Both the position numbers and the translations under genes were made by a program. Shown in pieces: positions 1-8,319 of a stretch of 57,369 nucleotides of DNA. A model generated the notes under the pieces. The model was not told the DNA's origin. It saw nothing but the letters and a program-made list of their open reading frames with translations, and searched no databases. Positions within the stretch are counted from its first letter, which is position 1. Each line of letters starts with the position of its first letter. The DNA comes from Elusimicrobiales bacterium (GTDB lineage: Bacteria; Elusimicrobiota; Elusimicrobia; Elusimicrobiales; UBA9959): NCBI GenBank assembly GCA_031082205.1, contig JAVHLJ010000014.1, forward strand, positions 1 through 57,369, read 5' to 3'.

Positions 1-374
1 AGCGCCTCCAACAGCGGCAGGGACAGGCTTCCGGCGCGTACGACGGGGCGGCGCAGCGTCAGGCGGCCCCAAAGGCCGGGCAGGCTCTTTAACTTGTAGC
101 CGTTGCGCTTGGTGGCGCCGCCTCGTTCATAGGGCTGGCTACCCAAAATGGCGTCGCGCTCGGCTGCCAGTCGCGCGTTCAAGGCCTCTGAAATCATGGC
201 ATTGATTTCCTGGCTAACGATATAGCTTATCGTGCCTGACTGAATTGCTGACTTGACCTTGGCCCGCAACTGGCGGTGCGCCAGCCGCTCGATCAGTTCT
301 GTTGATGATGGGGTGCGGCTGAAAGCGCCTTGACGATAGTCTATTTTTTCAATATTGTCACTATTGGTAAGCAT
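1..374 (-). CDS. IS256/mutator-family transposase, N-terminal fragment
   Basis: Reading leftwards from ATG at 374, about 124 codons are open to the window edge. The product begins MLTNSDNIEK. It contains a QPYERGGATKRNGYK stretch followed by LTLRRPVVRAG, which matches the N-terminal pattern of mutator-type transposases (a YERxxxxRNGY motif, then a basic TRxGxLxLxVPRxRxG-like strand). A strong ribosome-binding site, GGAGG, lies 6-7 bases before the ATG. The catalytic DDE domain would lie outside the window. The element may be intact in the genome; the truncation is at the window edge. Confidence 0.75.
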   Translation of the reverse strand, partial: MLTNSDNIEKIDYRQGAFSRTPSSTELIERLAHRQLRAKVKSAIQSGTISYIVSQEINAMISEALNARLAAERDAILGSQPYERGGATKRNGYKLKSLPGLWGRLTLRRPVVRAGSLSLPLLEA

Positions 375-475
375 GGGTATCCTCCGTTGATTAAATGCTC
401 GATACACTTATTCTACGAGATGCCCATGCTTCCTTCAATTTACACCCGAAATCTTAACACAACCTTGTAGCCGGC
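1..475 (-). mobile_element. IS256-family insertion sequence, 5' end only
   Basis: The window opens inside a transposase gene read leftwards. Its upstream end shows a GTGTTAA stretch (reverse complement of 454-460) about 10-20 bases before the GC-rich DNA starts at 471. IS256-type termini commonly carry a GTGTAA-like stretch close to the tip. The DNA from about 375 to 470 is visibly AT-richer than what follows. The outer boundary (470-480) is an estimate, because the opposite end of the element lies outside the window and no target duplication can be checked. Confidence 0.6.
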
Positions 476-934
476 CGGCCGCGCAAAGGGGGTGTTAATA
501 AGTGTGGGACTCCGCGTGGTGGAGCAGAGCGAGCCCGCAGCCGGCCGCCTAAAGCGGCCGGCGTGTGGGCGAGCCTGCGAACCCTCCTTCTCGCGGCGAG
601 GCGCGGTGTGCGGCCGCGCAGTGGCCGCGCCCGCGACGGCTTCTCGCGGATAAGATCCGCCTACCGCAGCTCCAGGGGAAAAGCGGAACTTATAAAGTTA
701 CCTCGGGATGTTGCGCAAAGTAGTCTCGAACGATGTCTAAATGACGGCGCCAAATTTAAAAACCCCGCGAGGGGTTTTTTAATTAACGACGGCGCCCCAA
801 AGCACGACAACAATTTGTCGTGCGTCGGGATTCGAAAGCCGGAGCCGCGAGCCAGCTGGCGGCAGCGGCGAGGCGGGGCCGCGGCCCGAGGCGCGCGACG
901 GCGCGCCGAGGAGCTGTGGCCGAATCCCGTAGGG
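476..934. other. Non-coding GC-rich region with hairpins
   Basis: No convincing gene is seen between the IS end and the membrane protein gene ending at 983. Open frames here have low-complexity Arg/Ala/Pro composition and no ribosome-binding site. The stretch holds a 9-bp stem hairpin with a 5-base loop at 540-562, a 9-bp stem with a 4-base loop at 802-823, and a distant inverted pair (827-834 GGGATTCG, 921-928 CGAATCCC). It also carries the first copy of a 33-bp repeat. It could be a degraded gene or an intergenic repeat region that attracted the IS. Confidence 0.5.
746..778. repeat. 33-bp direct repeat, copy 1 (terminator-like)
   Basis: This copy is identical over 33 bases to 935-967. Its core is AAAACCCC-GCGA-GGGGTTTT, an 8-bp stem with a 4-base loop and T-tracts in both directions, preceded by GGCGCCAAATTT. 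It resembles a bidirectional intrinsic terminator. No gene ends next to this copy. Confidence 0.75.
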
Positions 935-967
935 GGCGCCAAATTTAAAAACCCCGCGAGGGGTTTT
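935..967. repeat. 33-bp direct repeat, copy 2
   Basis: This is a second perfect copy of the repeat at 746-778, 189 bp away. It sits just downstream of the stop codon of the membrane protein gene at 983. The neighbouring bases extend the pairing (CCAAAT on one side, ATTTGG on the other), so the full hairpin is longer than in copy 1. Confidence 0.8.
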
Positions 968-976
968 CTATTTGGC
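942..976 (-). terminator. Intrinsic terminator of the sensor kinase/membrane protein pair
   Basis: In minus-strand sense, CCAAAT and AAAACCCC pair with GGGGTTTT and ATTTGG around a short TCGC loop, with a T-run directly after the inner stem. It lies 7 bases past the stop codon at 983. Confidence 0.7.
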
Positions 977-982
977 GCGCCG

Positions 983-1384
983 CTACAGCAGCGCGCCCTG
1001 CGCGACCGCCCAGTAGCGCAGGAAACGCCCGGCGGCCGAGACCAGCGCGACGGCGGCCCAGTTGAGGCGCGCCCAGCCGGCGGCCAGGCAGAAGCCGTCG
1101 CCTACGACGGGCAGCCAGGCGAAGAATAACAGCGGCACGCCGTAACGGCTGACCTTTTCGAGCTGGGCCAGCGGCTTTTTTGACGCGCCGTAGCGGCCGA
1201 TGAGGTAGGTGGTGAGGCCGCCGGCGGTATTGCCCAGGGTCGCGACGGCCAGCGCCGGCCATAGGATGCCGGAGTCCAGCTTGAGGGCGGCGAAAAGAGC
1301 GGCCTCCGAGCTGACGGGCAGGACGGTGGAGGCGAGGAAGCTCGTCCCGAGAACGCCCAGCAGCGCGAGTTCCGTCCCGGTCAA
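983..1384 (-). CDS. YqaA/DedA-like (VTT-domain) membrane protein
   Basis: A 133-residue small polytopic membrane protein of the SNARE-associated/DedA (YqaA) type. The N-terminal stretch has FLASTVLPVSSEA, the typical YqaA LPxSSE motif. It is followed by ATLGNTAGGLTTYLIGR, with the Gly-rich GNxxGG...GR segment, and then by two further hydrophobic segments. Relatives take part in membrane homeostasis or lipid handling; the exact substrate is unknown. The start is TTG at 1384: it overlaps the stop codon of the upstream kinase in a TTGA arrangement and has GGGAGG five bases before it, so the two genes are probably translationally coupled. An ATG-only search would miss this start. Confidence 0.75.
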   Translation of the reverse strand: MTGTELALLGVLGTSFLASTVLPVSSEAALFAALKLDSGILWPALAVATLGNTAGGLTTYLIGRYGASKKPLAQLEKVSRYGVPLLFFAWLPVVGDGFCLAAGWARLNWAAVALVSAAGRFLRYWAVAQGALL

Positions 1385-3438
1385 GCCGGCCTCCCGCCGC
1401 CGGGAACATCCCCCCGCTCCCAGGGCGGCTCCTTGCCGGAGACCTTCAGCCAGGGCAGGCGGCGGAAACGCTCCGGGCCGTGGCCGGTGGCCATGGTGAT
1501 GTCGGTGAATCCTTTTTCCCTCAGCCCCGCGGCTATCTCCTCCCCGGAAAGGCCTCCGCCCAGGTCGGAATCTATGTAGAGCGGCGTGCCGGCCGGAGCT
1601 CCCGCCGCCGCGGAGATGAATTCGTCCGGGTCCTTGAAGGCGCGCAGCGAGGCGCCGGCGGCTTTGGCCGCGGCGCGCCAGGTCATGATCACCAGGTCGT
1701 CGTCGTCGAGCAGCAGGGCTTCCCTCGGGCCGGGGCCGCCGCCGGCCAGCGGCAGGCGCAGCTTCACCGCCGTCCCCCTGCCTGGCTCCGACGATATCTC
1801 CAGCGAACCGCCCCACGCCTCCGCCGCGGCGCGGGCGTGGGCCAGGCCGAGGCCCGAGCCGCCGGCCTTGCCGTGAGTCCCGCCGCTCTCCTCCAGCCGG
1901 CGCAGTACTTCCGGCGGTATGCCTTTCCCGTCGTCGCTGACCGTCACCGCGGCCGAGCCCCCGTCGCGCGCGAGGGCCACCGTCACCCGGCCGGCGCCTT
2001 CGATGGCCTCGGCCGCGTTGTTGACCAGGTTCGAGATCACGCGAGAGAATTCCACGGGGTCCGCGGAGGCCGAAAGAGCCCTGGCTTCCTCGGGGATGGA
2101 GCAGACTATCTCGAGGCCCCCGCGCCCGCCGTACTGCAGGCGCTTCTCCTCTATCACCGGCGCGATGAGCCCCGCCAGCGGCAGGCGCCCCACGCCGCGC
2201 TTCTTTCCGAGCAGGTCGTCGGCTATGCCGCTTATCCGCCCCGCCGCCGCGCGTACGAGCCCGAGCTTCTCCGGCGGCAGGTCGCCGATGCCGCGCAGGG
2301 CGGCCTCTAGCGCGGCCAGGGGGCTGCGTATGTCGTGGGCGACCTGGGCCGCCACCGACGACAGCGCCGAAAGGCGGGCCTGGGAGCGGATGGTGGCGTA
2401 GGCTTTCTCCAGCTTGTCGGCGAAACGGCCGGCCTCGTGTATGTCCACGCGGTAAGGCGGACCGTCCCCCGCCGCGCCGACGCCGTCTATCATCAGGTTT
2501 ATGTCCTCGGCGATCCTGAAAGAGATGAGGTTCGAGGCCAGCCAGACGGCGAACAGCACGAAGAGCACCGAGGCGAACTGGTAAACTCCGCCGATGGTGA
2601 AGGCCCCGGCGAGGTACATGCCTCCGAGCAGGACCAGGTTGAAGACCAGGGCCAGCCAGGCCAGCCTGACGCGGGCCCCGTTCCAGGGGGCGAAGGTCTC
2701 CGTCCGGCGCGGGGAGTAGGCCTGCGCGGCGAGGATGAGGAAGAGGCCGAAAAGCCAGCCGTATTCCTGGGTGGGCACGCCTTCGAAAGTGGCGTTGTTG
2801 ACCATATAATAGCCGATGGCTATGGACGAGATGGAGACCAGCGTTATGCCGTGGGTGAGCAGCAGCCAGTGCCTGGTGCGGGCCTTCATGCCCAGCAGTA
2901 TGGCCAGCGGGAAGACGGCGGATTCGGCCAGGCGGTTGAAGACGCCGTTGACGCTGAAGAACACCGGGAACGCGCCGGAGGCGATGAGCGGTATGACCAG
3001 GTAGAAAGTCGAGAACCAGGTCATGCCCAGGCAGAGGAGGACGAGCAGCCATTTTTCGGCGGGCCTCAGCGTCCTCAACGGCGGCAGGTGGGCGTAGAGG
3101 TAGAGCGCCATGAAGAAACGGGCCAGGGTATAGCAGGTCTCCTGCAGCATGATGGCCCAGATCGGGAAAGGCGGGAACAAGTGGGCTCCCATGTAGAGGG
3201 AATCGCCGCCGAGCAGGGCCAGCGCCCCGGCCCGCCACCAGCGGCGGCCGGCGTCGGTATAACGGAAGGCGAAGAAGACTATGAACAGGTCGGCGAATAC
3301 TTCGAGCGGCAGTACGGTCTTGTCGCCGGGAACGCCCGGCAGGAAGGAGGCCAGTATGCCGGCGCCCAGCAGCAGCGCGGGCAGCAGCGCGTAGAACGAG
3401 GGCTTCTCGGGCCCCGCCGCGCTCGCGTTATTCTCCAT
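1381..3438 (-). CDS. Membrane sensor histidine kinase with C-terminal receiver-like domain
   Basis: 685 residues. The first 310 or so contain roughly eight to nine hydrophobic segments, forming a membrane sensor region without a recognisable periplasmic domain. A linker leads to the dimerisation/phosphoacceptor motif VAHDIRSPLAALE (His near residue 372), then the ATPase N box (NLVNNAAEAI), G1 (DDGKGIPPE) and G2 (GSGLGLAHA). The last 110 residues resemble a degenerate receiver: an LLDDDD acidic cluster, then LYIDSDLGG where a phosphoacceptor Asp would be. It may act as a hybrid kinase or carry a pseudo-receiver. No separate response regulator lies beside it. The next gene is the YqaA-like protein, overlapping by three bases. 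Confidence 0.8.
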   Translation of the reverse strand: MENNASAAGPEKPSFYALLPALLLGAGILASFLPGVPGDKTVLPLEVFADLFIVFFAFRYTDAGRRWWRAGALALLGGDSLYMGAHLFPPFPIWAIMLQETCYTLARFFMALYLYAHLPPLRTLRPAEKWLLVLLCLGMTWFSTFYLVIPLIASGAFPVFFSVNGVFNRLAESAVFPLAILLGMKARTRHWLLLTHGITLVSISSIAIGYYMVNNATFEGVPTQEYGWLFGLFLILAAQAYSPRRTETFAPWNGARVRLAWLALVFNLVLLGGMYLAGAFTIGGVYQFASVLFVLFAVWLASNLISFRIAEDINLMIDGVGAAGDGPPYRVDIHEAGRFADKLEKAYATIRSQARLSALSSVAAQVAHDIRSPLAALEAALRGIGDLPPEKLGLVRAAAGRISGIADDLLGKKRGVGRLPLAGLIAPVIEEKRLQYGGRGGLEIVCSIPEEARALSASADPVEFSRVISNLVNNAAEAIEGAGRVTVALARDGGSAAVTVSDDGKGIPPEVLRRLEESGGTHGKAGGSGLGLAHARAAAEAWGGSLEISSEPGRGTAVKLRLPLAGGGPGPREALLLDDDDLVIMTWRAAAKAAGASLRAFKDPDEFISAAAGAPAGTPLYIDSDLGGGLSGEEIAAGLREKGFTDITMATGHGPERFRRLPWLKVSGKEPPWERGDVPGGGRPA

Positions 3439-3474
3439 CGTGATATCCCCTCCCCGGCGGGTTCCCCGCCCGTT

Positions 3475-5025
3475 TTACGGCGCCGGCGGGAAGACGAAGC
3501 TGGAGCCGATGCCCAGCGGTATCCCCAGCCACCAGAAACCCAGCAGGAACAGCGTCCACAGGACGAGGAGCGCTATCGAATAGGGCAGCATTATCGCCAC
3601 CAGCGTGCCGATGCCCGTCGAGCGCACGTATTTCTGGCAGAACACCACTACCAGCGGGAAATACGGCATCAGCGGCGTTATGATGTTGGTGGAGGAGTCG
3701 CCCACGCGGTAGGCGGCCTGCGTCAGGTCGGGCGAGACGCCCAGCTGCATGAGCATCGGCACCATGATGGCGCCGATAAGGGCCCATTTGGCCGAGGCCG
3801 AGCCGACCAGCAGGTTGATGAAGCCCGACAGGAACACTATGCCCGTCAGCGTGAAGCCCATCGGCAGGGCCATGTCCGCCAGCCAGTTGGCTCCCTTTAT
3901 CGAGAGGAGTGCGCCGATATTGGACTGGCCGAAGGCGTGTACGAATTGGGCGCAGAAGAAGGCCATCACGACGTAGTAGCCCATGCCGCTCATCGATTTG
4001 GTCATGCCCTTGATGACGTCGCGGTGGGTCTTGACCGTCTTAGCGGCGTAGCCGTAGACGACGCCGGGAATGAGGAAGAAGACGAAGATGAGCGGCACGA
4101 TGGACTTCATCAGCGGCGCGGCGGAGTTGGTCAGTTCGCCGGCTGGCGACCGCCAGGGGGAGGAAGGGTAGTAGGCCGACAGGAGCAGCACGGAGAGCGC
4201 GGCGAAGATGGAGAAGGTGGCCAGCGCCAGCGCCCGTTTTTCCTCCCGCTTGAGAACTTCCATTTTGGGCAGCTCGTCCTTGTGGCCGTCCACGGCGACA
4301 TGCGCCAGGCGGGGCTCCACCAGCTTATCGGTTATGAACCAGCCGATCAGGACGACCAGGAAGGCCGAGGCCGTGGTGAAGAAATAATTGTTGAGCGGGC
4401 TGACAAGCAGTTCCTGCGCGCCGGGGAGGGCCGAGAGGCGGGCCGAGGCCTGCGTCAGGCCGGCGAGCAGCGGGTCCAGGCTCGACGGGATGAACAGCGT
4501 GGCCGAGAAGCCGCCGGAGACGCCGGCGAAGGCGGCGGCCACGCCGGCCAGCGGGTGGCGGCCGGCGGCGTAGAAGACCACTCCTCCCAGCGGTATGACC
4601 AGCACGTAGCCCGCGTCGACGGCGACGTGGCTGAGCACGCCGACCAGAACCAGCACCGGGGTAAGCAGCTGCCGCGGAGTGACGGACATTATGGCGCGGA
4701 TGGAGGCGCCGATATAGCCGGTATACTCGGCCACGCCGAGGCCCAGCATCGCCACCAGTACCACGCCCAGCGGAGGGAAGGAGGTGAAGATGCCGACCAT
4801 CTGGGACATGTAGGCGGTGAAGGCGGCGCCGTCGAGCAGGTTGTTTATCTTTATCGGCAGCTGCGTGCGCGGGTCCAGTTCGGCGAAGGTGACGCCCGCG
4901 AGCATCCAGGAGAGCCCCCAGACGGCGAACATCAGCAGCGCGAACAGCGCGGCGGGGTCGGGCAGCCTGTTGCCGGCCTTCTCGATTACATTGAGAGCCT
5001 TGTTGAAAACGCCTTTTGCGGTCAT
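3475..5025 (-). CDS. AbgT-family transporter
   Basis: 516 residues with about 11-13 hydrophobic segments, close to the usual length of the AbgT family (p-aminobenzoyl-glutamate importers and sulfonamide or antimetabolite exporters). Features typical of the family are the N-terminal NRLPDPAALFALL segment, the re-entrant-loop region GGFSATLFIPSSLDPLLAG, and the C-terminal LVGSASAKWALIGAIMVPM and GDSSTNIITPLMPYFPL segments. It would sit in the inner membrane, driven by an ion gradient. Substrate cannot be predicted: family members carry folate catabolites, sulfa drugs or peptide-like compounds. Ribosome-binding site GGAGG lies about six bases before ATG. Confidence 0.85.
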   Translation of the reverse strand: MTAKGVFNKALNVIEKAGNRLPDPAALFALLMFAVWGLSWMLAGVTFAELDPRTQLPIKINNLLDGAAFTAYMSQMVGIFTSFPPLGVVLVAMLGLGVAEYTGYIGASIRAIMSVTPRQLLTPVLVLVGVLSHVAVDAGYVLVIPLGGVVFYAAGRHPLAGVAAAFAGVSGGFSATLFIPSSLDPLLAGLTQASARLSALPGAQELLVSPLNNYFFTTASAFLVVLIGWFITDKLVEPRLAHVAVDGHKDELPKMEVLKREEKRALALATFSIFAALSVLLLSAYYPSSPWRSPAGELTNSAAPLMKSIVPLIFVFFLIPGVVYGYAAKTVKTHRDVIKGMTKSMSGMGYYVVMAFFCAQFVHAFGQSNIGALLSIKGANWLADMALPMGFTLTGIVFLSGFINLLVGSASAKWALIGAIMVPMLMQLGVSPDLTQAAYRVGDSSTNIITPLMPYFPLVVVFCQKYVRSTGIGTLVAIMLPYSIALLVLWTLFLLGFWWLGIPLGIGSSFVFPPAP

Positions 5026-5065
5026 CCGTTTCCTCCGTGCCGCCTCTCCGTCGGGCGGCGGCGAT

Positions 5066-5071
5066 ATTATA
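5066..5071 (-). promoter_or_regulatory. Possible -10 element for the AbgT gene
   Basis: TATAAT in minus-strand sense lies about 40 bases before the AbgT start, immediately after the stop of the SpoIID gene. No good -35 is visible, so this is a weak call. Confidence 0.3.
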
Positions 5072-5076
5072 CCTGT

Positions 5077-7143
5077 TTAATAGGCGAGCTTCTCCAGGAC
5101 CGTGTTCGGATAGTAATGCCGCAGTATGCGGAGGTGGTCCTGTCCGGCCAGGGCGCGGCCCGCGGCCCCGTGCTGGCAGAGGCCGACGCCGTGGCCCCAG
5201 CCCCCGCCGTGGAAAACGAACTCCGCCGGCCGGCCGCCGGCCCCGCGCTCGGCCTCCACCACGAAGAGCGTGCTGCGCAGCGAGGAGAGGCCCAGCACCG
5301 AGCGGATGGCCTGCTCGCGGTCGACGGTAAGCGCGCCGGCCGAGCCTTCGAAACGCACTGAATTGACGTGGCCGGAGCGGCTGCGCCGCCTGACGGTCAC
5401 GCTTTGGAGCTCGCCTATCTTTTTTATCCGGGCGACGCGGTCGCGCAGTTCCTCGGCGGAGACCACGCGGGTCCAGCGGAAATGCGCGTGGCCGGCGGCC
5501 TCGGGGACATTGCAGAAGACCCTGGGCCGGCCTTTCAGCCAGCGGTAGAGTTCCCACGGCGTACCCGGGGCGTCAGCCGGCGGGTCGGCGTCGAGCGAGC
5601 CCCTCAGGTAGGGACTCTCGAACCAGCCCCCTATCTCCCCGGAATCCTGCGTGTGGCCGCCGCAGTTGGCGGAATAGAGCGTGTGGGCGGGGCGGCCGGA
5701 ACTGTGAAGGGCCAGGGCGCGCGTGCCATCCACCGCGGCGCGGCCCTCCGCCGTCTCTCCGGGCACGCCGCCGTAGACCTGGCAGTGCTGTCCGTCGCAG
5801 ACGTCGTAGCCGTCGCGCGCGTGGCGGGGGTGGCGCTTCCACACCAGCGCGTTGCCGCGCGTTATGACGGCCTGGGCCTTGAGCGCCTCGACGGGGAAGG
5901 TCCTGGGCATCTCGCGCGTCACCACCCCGTAGAGATAATCCTCCAGCGTCAGGCGGTTGACGGCGTAGAGTTTCTCCCCCTTGGAGCGGACTTCCACGCG
6001 GCCCTTGAGCTGGCGGTCGCGCACGGAGGACCAGGCGTAACCCGGCTCGACGCGCGCGTCGCGCAGTATCAGGCCGTGGCGGGAGGGGTCCTCAGCCTCC
6101 ACGGCCAGGGCCCGGCGGAAGCGCCCCAGCGACCTGCCGCCGCGGCCGGTCGCCTGGAAAAGGCCGGCGGAGAGGCGGCTGAAAAGCAGGTCCTCTCCCG
6201 ACGGCAGCCGCGCCAGGACCCTGCCGGTATCGGGGTCGACAAGACGGGCCGGTCCCGTGGGGCTGAGAACGAGCGCGTCGCGCAGGCCGGGACCTCCCGA
6301 GGGGCCGGTGCCTACGCCGACGGCGATGGACGGCATCTTCGCCGACGGGGCGGCCCGGACCACGGGCAGAGGCTCGTCTATCCGCTGGCGGGGCAGGGCG
6401 TCCTCGGGGACGCGGCCGAGCAGGGCGCCCAGCGCCTTCTCCCGCTCGCCCGACTCGCGGTGGCGCGGCGAGACGCCGAGTATGCGCGCGTAATGGTTCC
6501 AGGCGACGTCCATGTCGCCGAGCCGCTCGTGCAGCCGGGCCAGCGGCAGGCGGGCCTCGAAGAAGGTCCAGTCCTCCTTGAAGACTTTCTCGTAGGCGGA
6601 GACAGCCTTGCGCGGCTCGCCCGCCTCCTTGTAGGCCCTGGCGAGGTAGAACCAGGCCGGCGTGAATTCCGGGCGGTCGGCTGAAAGTTTCTCGAGGGCC
6701 GCGGCGGCCGCCGCGGGCTTCTTCTCCGCCATAAGTACGCGCGCCAGTCCCAGCCGCGGCGAGGGGTCCAGCGGGTCGAGCGCGGCGGCGGCCGAGAAGG
6801 CCTTGCGGGCCTCGGCGTTCCGCCCCAGCCTGAAAGCGGCCCAGCCCAGCGCCGACCGGGCGCCGGGGATGTCCGGTTCCAGCGCTGCGGCTTTACTGAA
6901 AGCGTCCAGCGCGTCCTTGTCCCGGCCCAGGTCGCGGAGAACTACGCCCGCGTTGAGATGGGCGGCGGCGCCGGCTTCGTCCGCGCAGCCGGCGGAGGCG
7001 AAGAGCGCGGCCGCGTCCTCGAGCCTGCCCGAGCGGTAAAGCGCGTAGCCCCGGTCGAGGCAGCCTTCAGCGGCGGCGGCCGGAACGGGGGCGGCGCAGA
7101 GCGGGACGGCGAGGACGAGGAGCAGCCGTGAAGATATTCTCAT
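5077..7143 (-). CDS. Secreted TPR-SpoIID/LytB domain protein
   Basis: 688 residues. A signal peptide (about 1-24) is followed by five or six tetratricopeptide repeats (about 25-220; for example LNAGVVLRDLGRDKDALDAF). The second half is a SpoIID domain: LEDYLYGVVTREMP with the conserved glutamates, ALKAQAVITRG, a YSANCGGHT segment, and the C-terminal HGGGWGHGVGLCQHGA motif. SpoIID relatives are peptidoglycan lytic transglycosylases that cleave stem-less glycan strands after amidases have acted. The combination with TPRs suggests a periplasmic cell-wall remodelling enzyme scaffolded by protein contacts; this is inference. The gene appears to be monocistronic or to precede the AbgT gene. Confidence 0.85.
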   Translation of the reverse strand: MRISSRLLLVLAVPLCAAPVPAAAAEGCLDRGYALYRSGRLEDAAALFASAGCADEAGAAAHLNAGVVLRDLGRDKDALDAFSKAAALEPDIPGARSALGWAAFRLGRNAEARKAFSAAAALDPLDPSPRLGLARVLMAEKKPAAAAAALEKLSADRPEFTPAWFYLARAYKEAGEPRKAVSAYEKVFKEDWTFFEARLPLARLHERLGDMDVAWNHYARILGVSPRHRESGEREKALGALLGRVPEDALPRQRIDEPLPVVRAAPSAKMPSIAVGVGTGPSGGPGLRDALVLSPTGPARLVDPDTGRVLARLPSGEDLLFSRLSAGLFQATGRGGRSLGRFRRALAVEAEDPSRHGLILRDARVEPGYAWSSVRDRQLKGRVEVRSKGEKLYAVNRLTLEDYLYGVVTREMPRTFPVEALKAQAVITRGNALVWKRHPRHARDGYDVCDGQHCQVYGGVPGETAEGRAAVDGTRALALHSSGRPAHTLYSANCGGHTQDSGEIGGWFESPYLRGSLDADPPADAPGTPWELYRWLKGRPRVFCNVPEAAGHAHFRWTRVVSAEELRDRVARIKKIGELQSVTVRRRSRSGHVNSVRFEGSAGALTVDREQAIRSVLGLSSLRSTLFVVEAERGAGGRPAEFVFHGGGWGHGVGLCQHGAAGRALAGQDHLRILRHYYPNTVLEKLAY

Positions 7144-7161
7144 GAAGGGACAGTGGCTGAA

Positions 7162-7200
7162 AATGAAAACCGCGGCCGGGGCGACTCTCCCCGGCCGCGG
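7162..7200 (-). terminator. Intrinsic terminator after the ornithine carbamoyltransferase gene
   Basis: A 12-bp GC stem (CCGCGGCCGGGG paired with CCCCGGCCGCGG, 7170-7200) is followed in minus-strand sense by GGTTTTCATTTTC, just past the stop at 7211. Confidence 0.8.
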
Positions 7201-7210
7201 CGAATCGGGC

Positions 7211-8215
7211 TCAGGCGCCCAGCGTGGCCACCATGACGGCCTTGATGGTGTGCATGCGGTTCTCGGCCTGGTCGAAGGCGACGCAGGCGGGCGACTCGAA
7301 GACGTCCTCGGTCACCTCGATGCCGTTCTTGAGGCCGAACTGCTCGCTGACCTGCTTGCCGACCTTGGTGTCGGCGTTGTGGAAGGCGGGCAGGCAGTGC
7401 ATGAACTTAACGTTCTTATTGCCCGACTTCTTCATCAGCGCCGGCGTGACCTGGTAGGGCTTGAGCAGCTTGATGCGCTCGGCCCAGACTTCCTTGGGCT
7501 CGCCCATCGAGACCCAGACGTCGGTGTGGATGAAGTCGACGCCCTTTACGGCCTGCGCGGGGTTGGAGGTTATCATGACGCGGGCGCCGGAGGCTTTGGC
7601 TATTTCCTTGCACTTCGCTATAAGCTCCGCGTCGGGCAGCAGGGCCTTGGGCGCGCAGATGCGCACGTCCATGCCCAGTATGGAGCCGATGACGAGCAGC
7701 GAGCGGCCCATGTTGAACCGGGCGTCGCCGACGAAGGCGTAGGAGATCTTCTCGAGCGGCCTGGAGCAGTGCTCGGTCATGGTCAGCACGTCGGCCAGCA
7801 TCTGCGTGGGATGCCACTCGTTGGTCAGGCCGTTCCAGACGGGCACGCCGGCGTATTTGGCCAGTTCCTCGACTATCTCCTGGCCGAAGCCGCGGTACTC
7901 TATGCCGTCGTACATGCGGCCCAGCACGCGCGCCGTGTCCTTGACGGTCTCCTTGTGGCCCATCTGGCTGCCGGTGGGCTCGAGATAGGTGACGTGCGCG
8001 CCCTGGTCGTGGGCGGCCACTTCGAAGGCGCAGCGGGTGCGGGTGGAGGTCTTCTCGAATATCAGGGCGATGTTCTTGCCCTTGAGCTTCTGCCGTTCGG
8101 TGCCGGCGTACTTGGCTTCTTTCAGGTCGGCGGAGAGCTTGAGCAGGAACTTCAGCTCCTCCCTGGTAAAATCGAGCTCCTTGAGGAAGTGGCGGTTGCG
8201 AAGGTTAAAGGCCAT
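7211..8215 (-). CDS. argF: Ornithine carbamoyltransferase
   Basis: 334 residues, the full length of the family. It converts carbamoyl phosphate and ornithine to citrulline (arginine synthesis), or the reverse in the arginine deiminase route. The carbamoyl-phosphate loop FEKTSTRTR is at residues 53-61, HPTQ at 135-138, and the ornithine-binding MHCLPAFH at 272-279; the end reads [20 protein letters not shown]. The length and this C-terminus resemble catabolic ArcB/ArgI-type enzymes, but no arginine deiminase or carbamate kinase gene is nearby, so the direction in the cell is undecided. It is flanked by its own -10-like sequence and a strong terminator, so it is probably transcribed alone. Ribosome-binding site GGAGA lies about 10 bases before ATG. 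Confidence 0.93.
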   Translation of the reverse strand: MAFNLRNRHFLKELDFTREELKFLLKLSADLKEAKYAGTERQKLKGKNIALIFEKTSTRTRCAFEVAAHDQGAHVTYLEPTGSQMGHKETVKDTARVLGRMYDGIEYRGFGQEIVEELAKYAGVPVWNGLTNEWHPTQMLADVLTMTEHCSRPLEKISYAFVGDARFNMGRSLLVIGSILGMDVRICAPKALLPDAELIAKCKEIAKASGARVMITSNPAQAVKGVDFIHTDVWVSMGEPKEVWAERIKLLKPYQVTPALMKKSGNKNVKFMHCLPAFHNADTKVGKQVSEQFGLKNGIEVTEDVFESPACVAFDQAENRMHTIKAVMVATLGA

Positions 8216-8270
8216 GTTATGGGGTCTCCTTTTTTCGATATAAAAGCGGCCGGCCCGGGGGGCCCGACCC

Positions 8271-8283
8271 GGATATTATATCC
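8271..8283 (-). promoter_or_regulatory. -10 element and short palindrome upstream of argF
   Basis: TATAAT (minus strand, 8275-8280) lies inside a 13-bp palindrome GGATATTATATCC, about 60 bases before the argF start. No clear -35 is visible. The palindrome could be an operator or chance. Confidence 0.4.
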
Positions 8284-8319
8284 TTTTAAATAAAATTTGG
8301 CTCGCCGCGGGCCGGAGGG

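Noticed and set aside
827-928. tRNA-like T-loop fragments (GGGATTCG...CGAATCCC)
   Set aside because: No acceptor stem, anticodon arm or CCA end can be built around them.
661-942. Possible small gene (minus strand) between the IS and the membrane protein
   Set aside because: It spans the hairpins and the first 33-bp repeat, lacks a ribosome-binding site and has unlikely composition.
2335-5361. A plus-strand open frame of about 1000 codons
   Set aside because: It lies opposite the kinase, AbgT and SpoIID genes. The product is rich in Gly, Gln, Arg, Glu and His, has no domain pattern and no ribosome-binding site; it is a codon-bias shadow of GC-rich genes.
7211-8215. Complete arginine deiminase pathway locus
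   Set aside because: Only the carbamoyltransferase is present; no arcA or arcC lies near it, and the flanking genes are unrelated.
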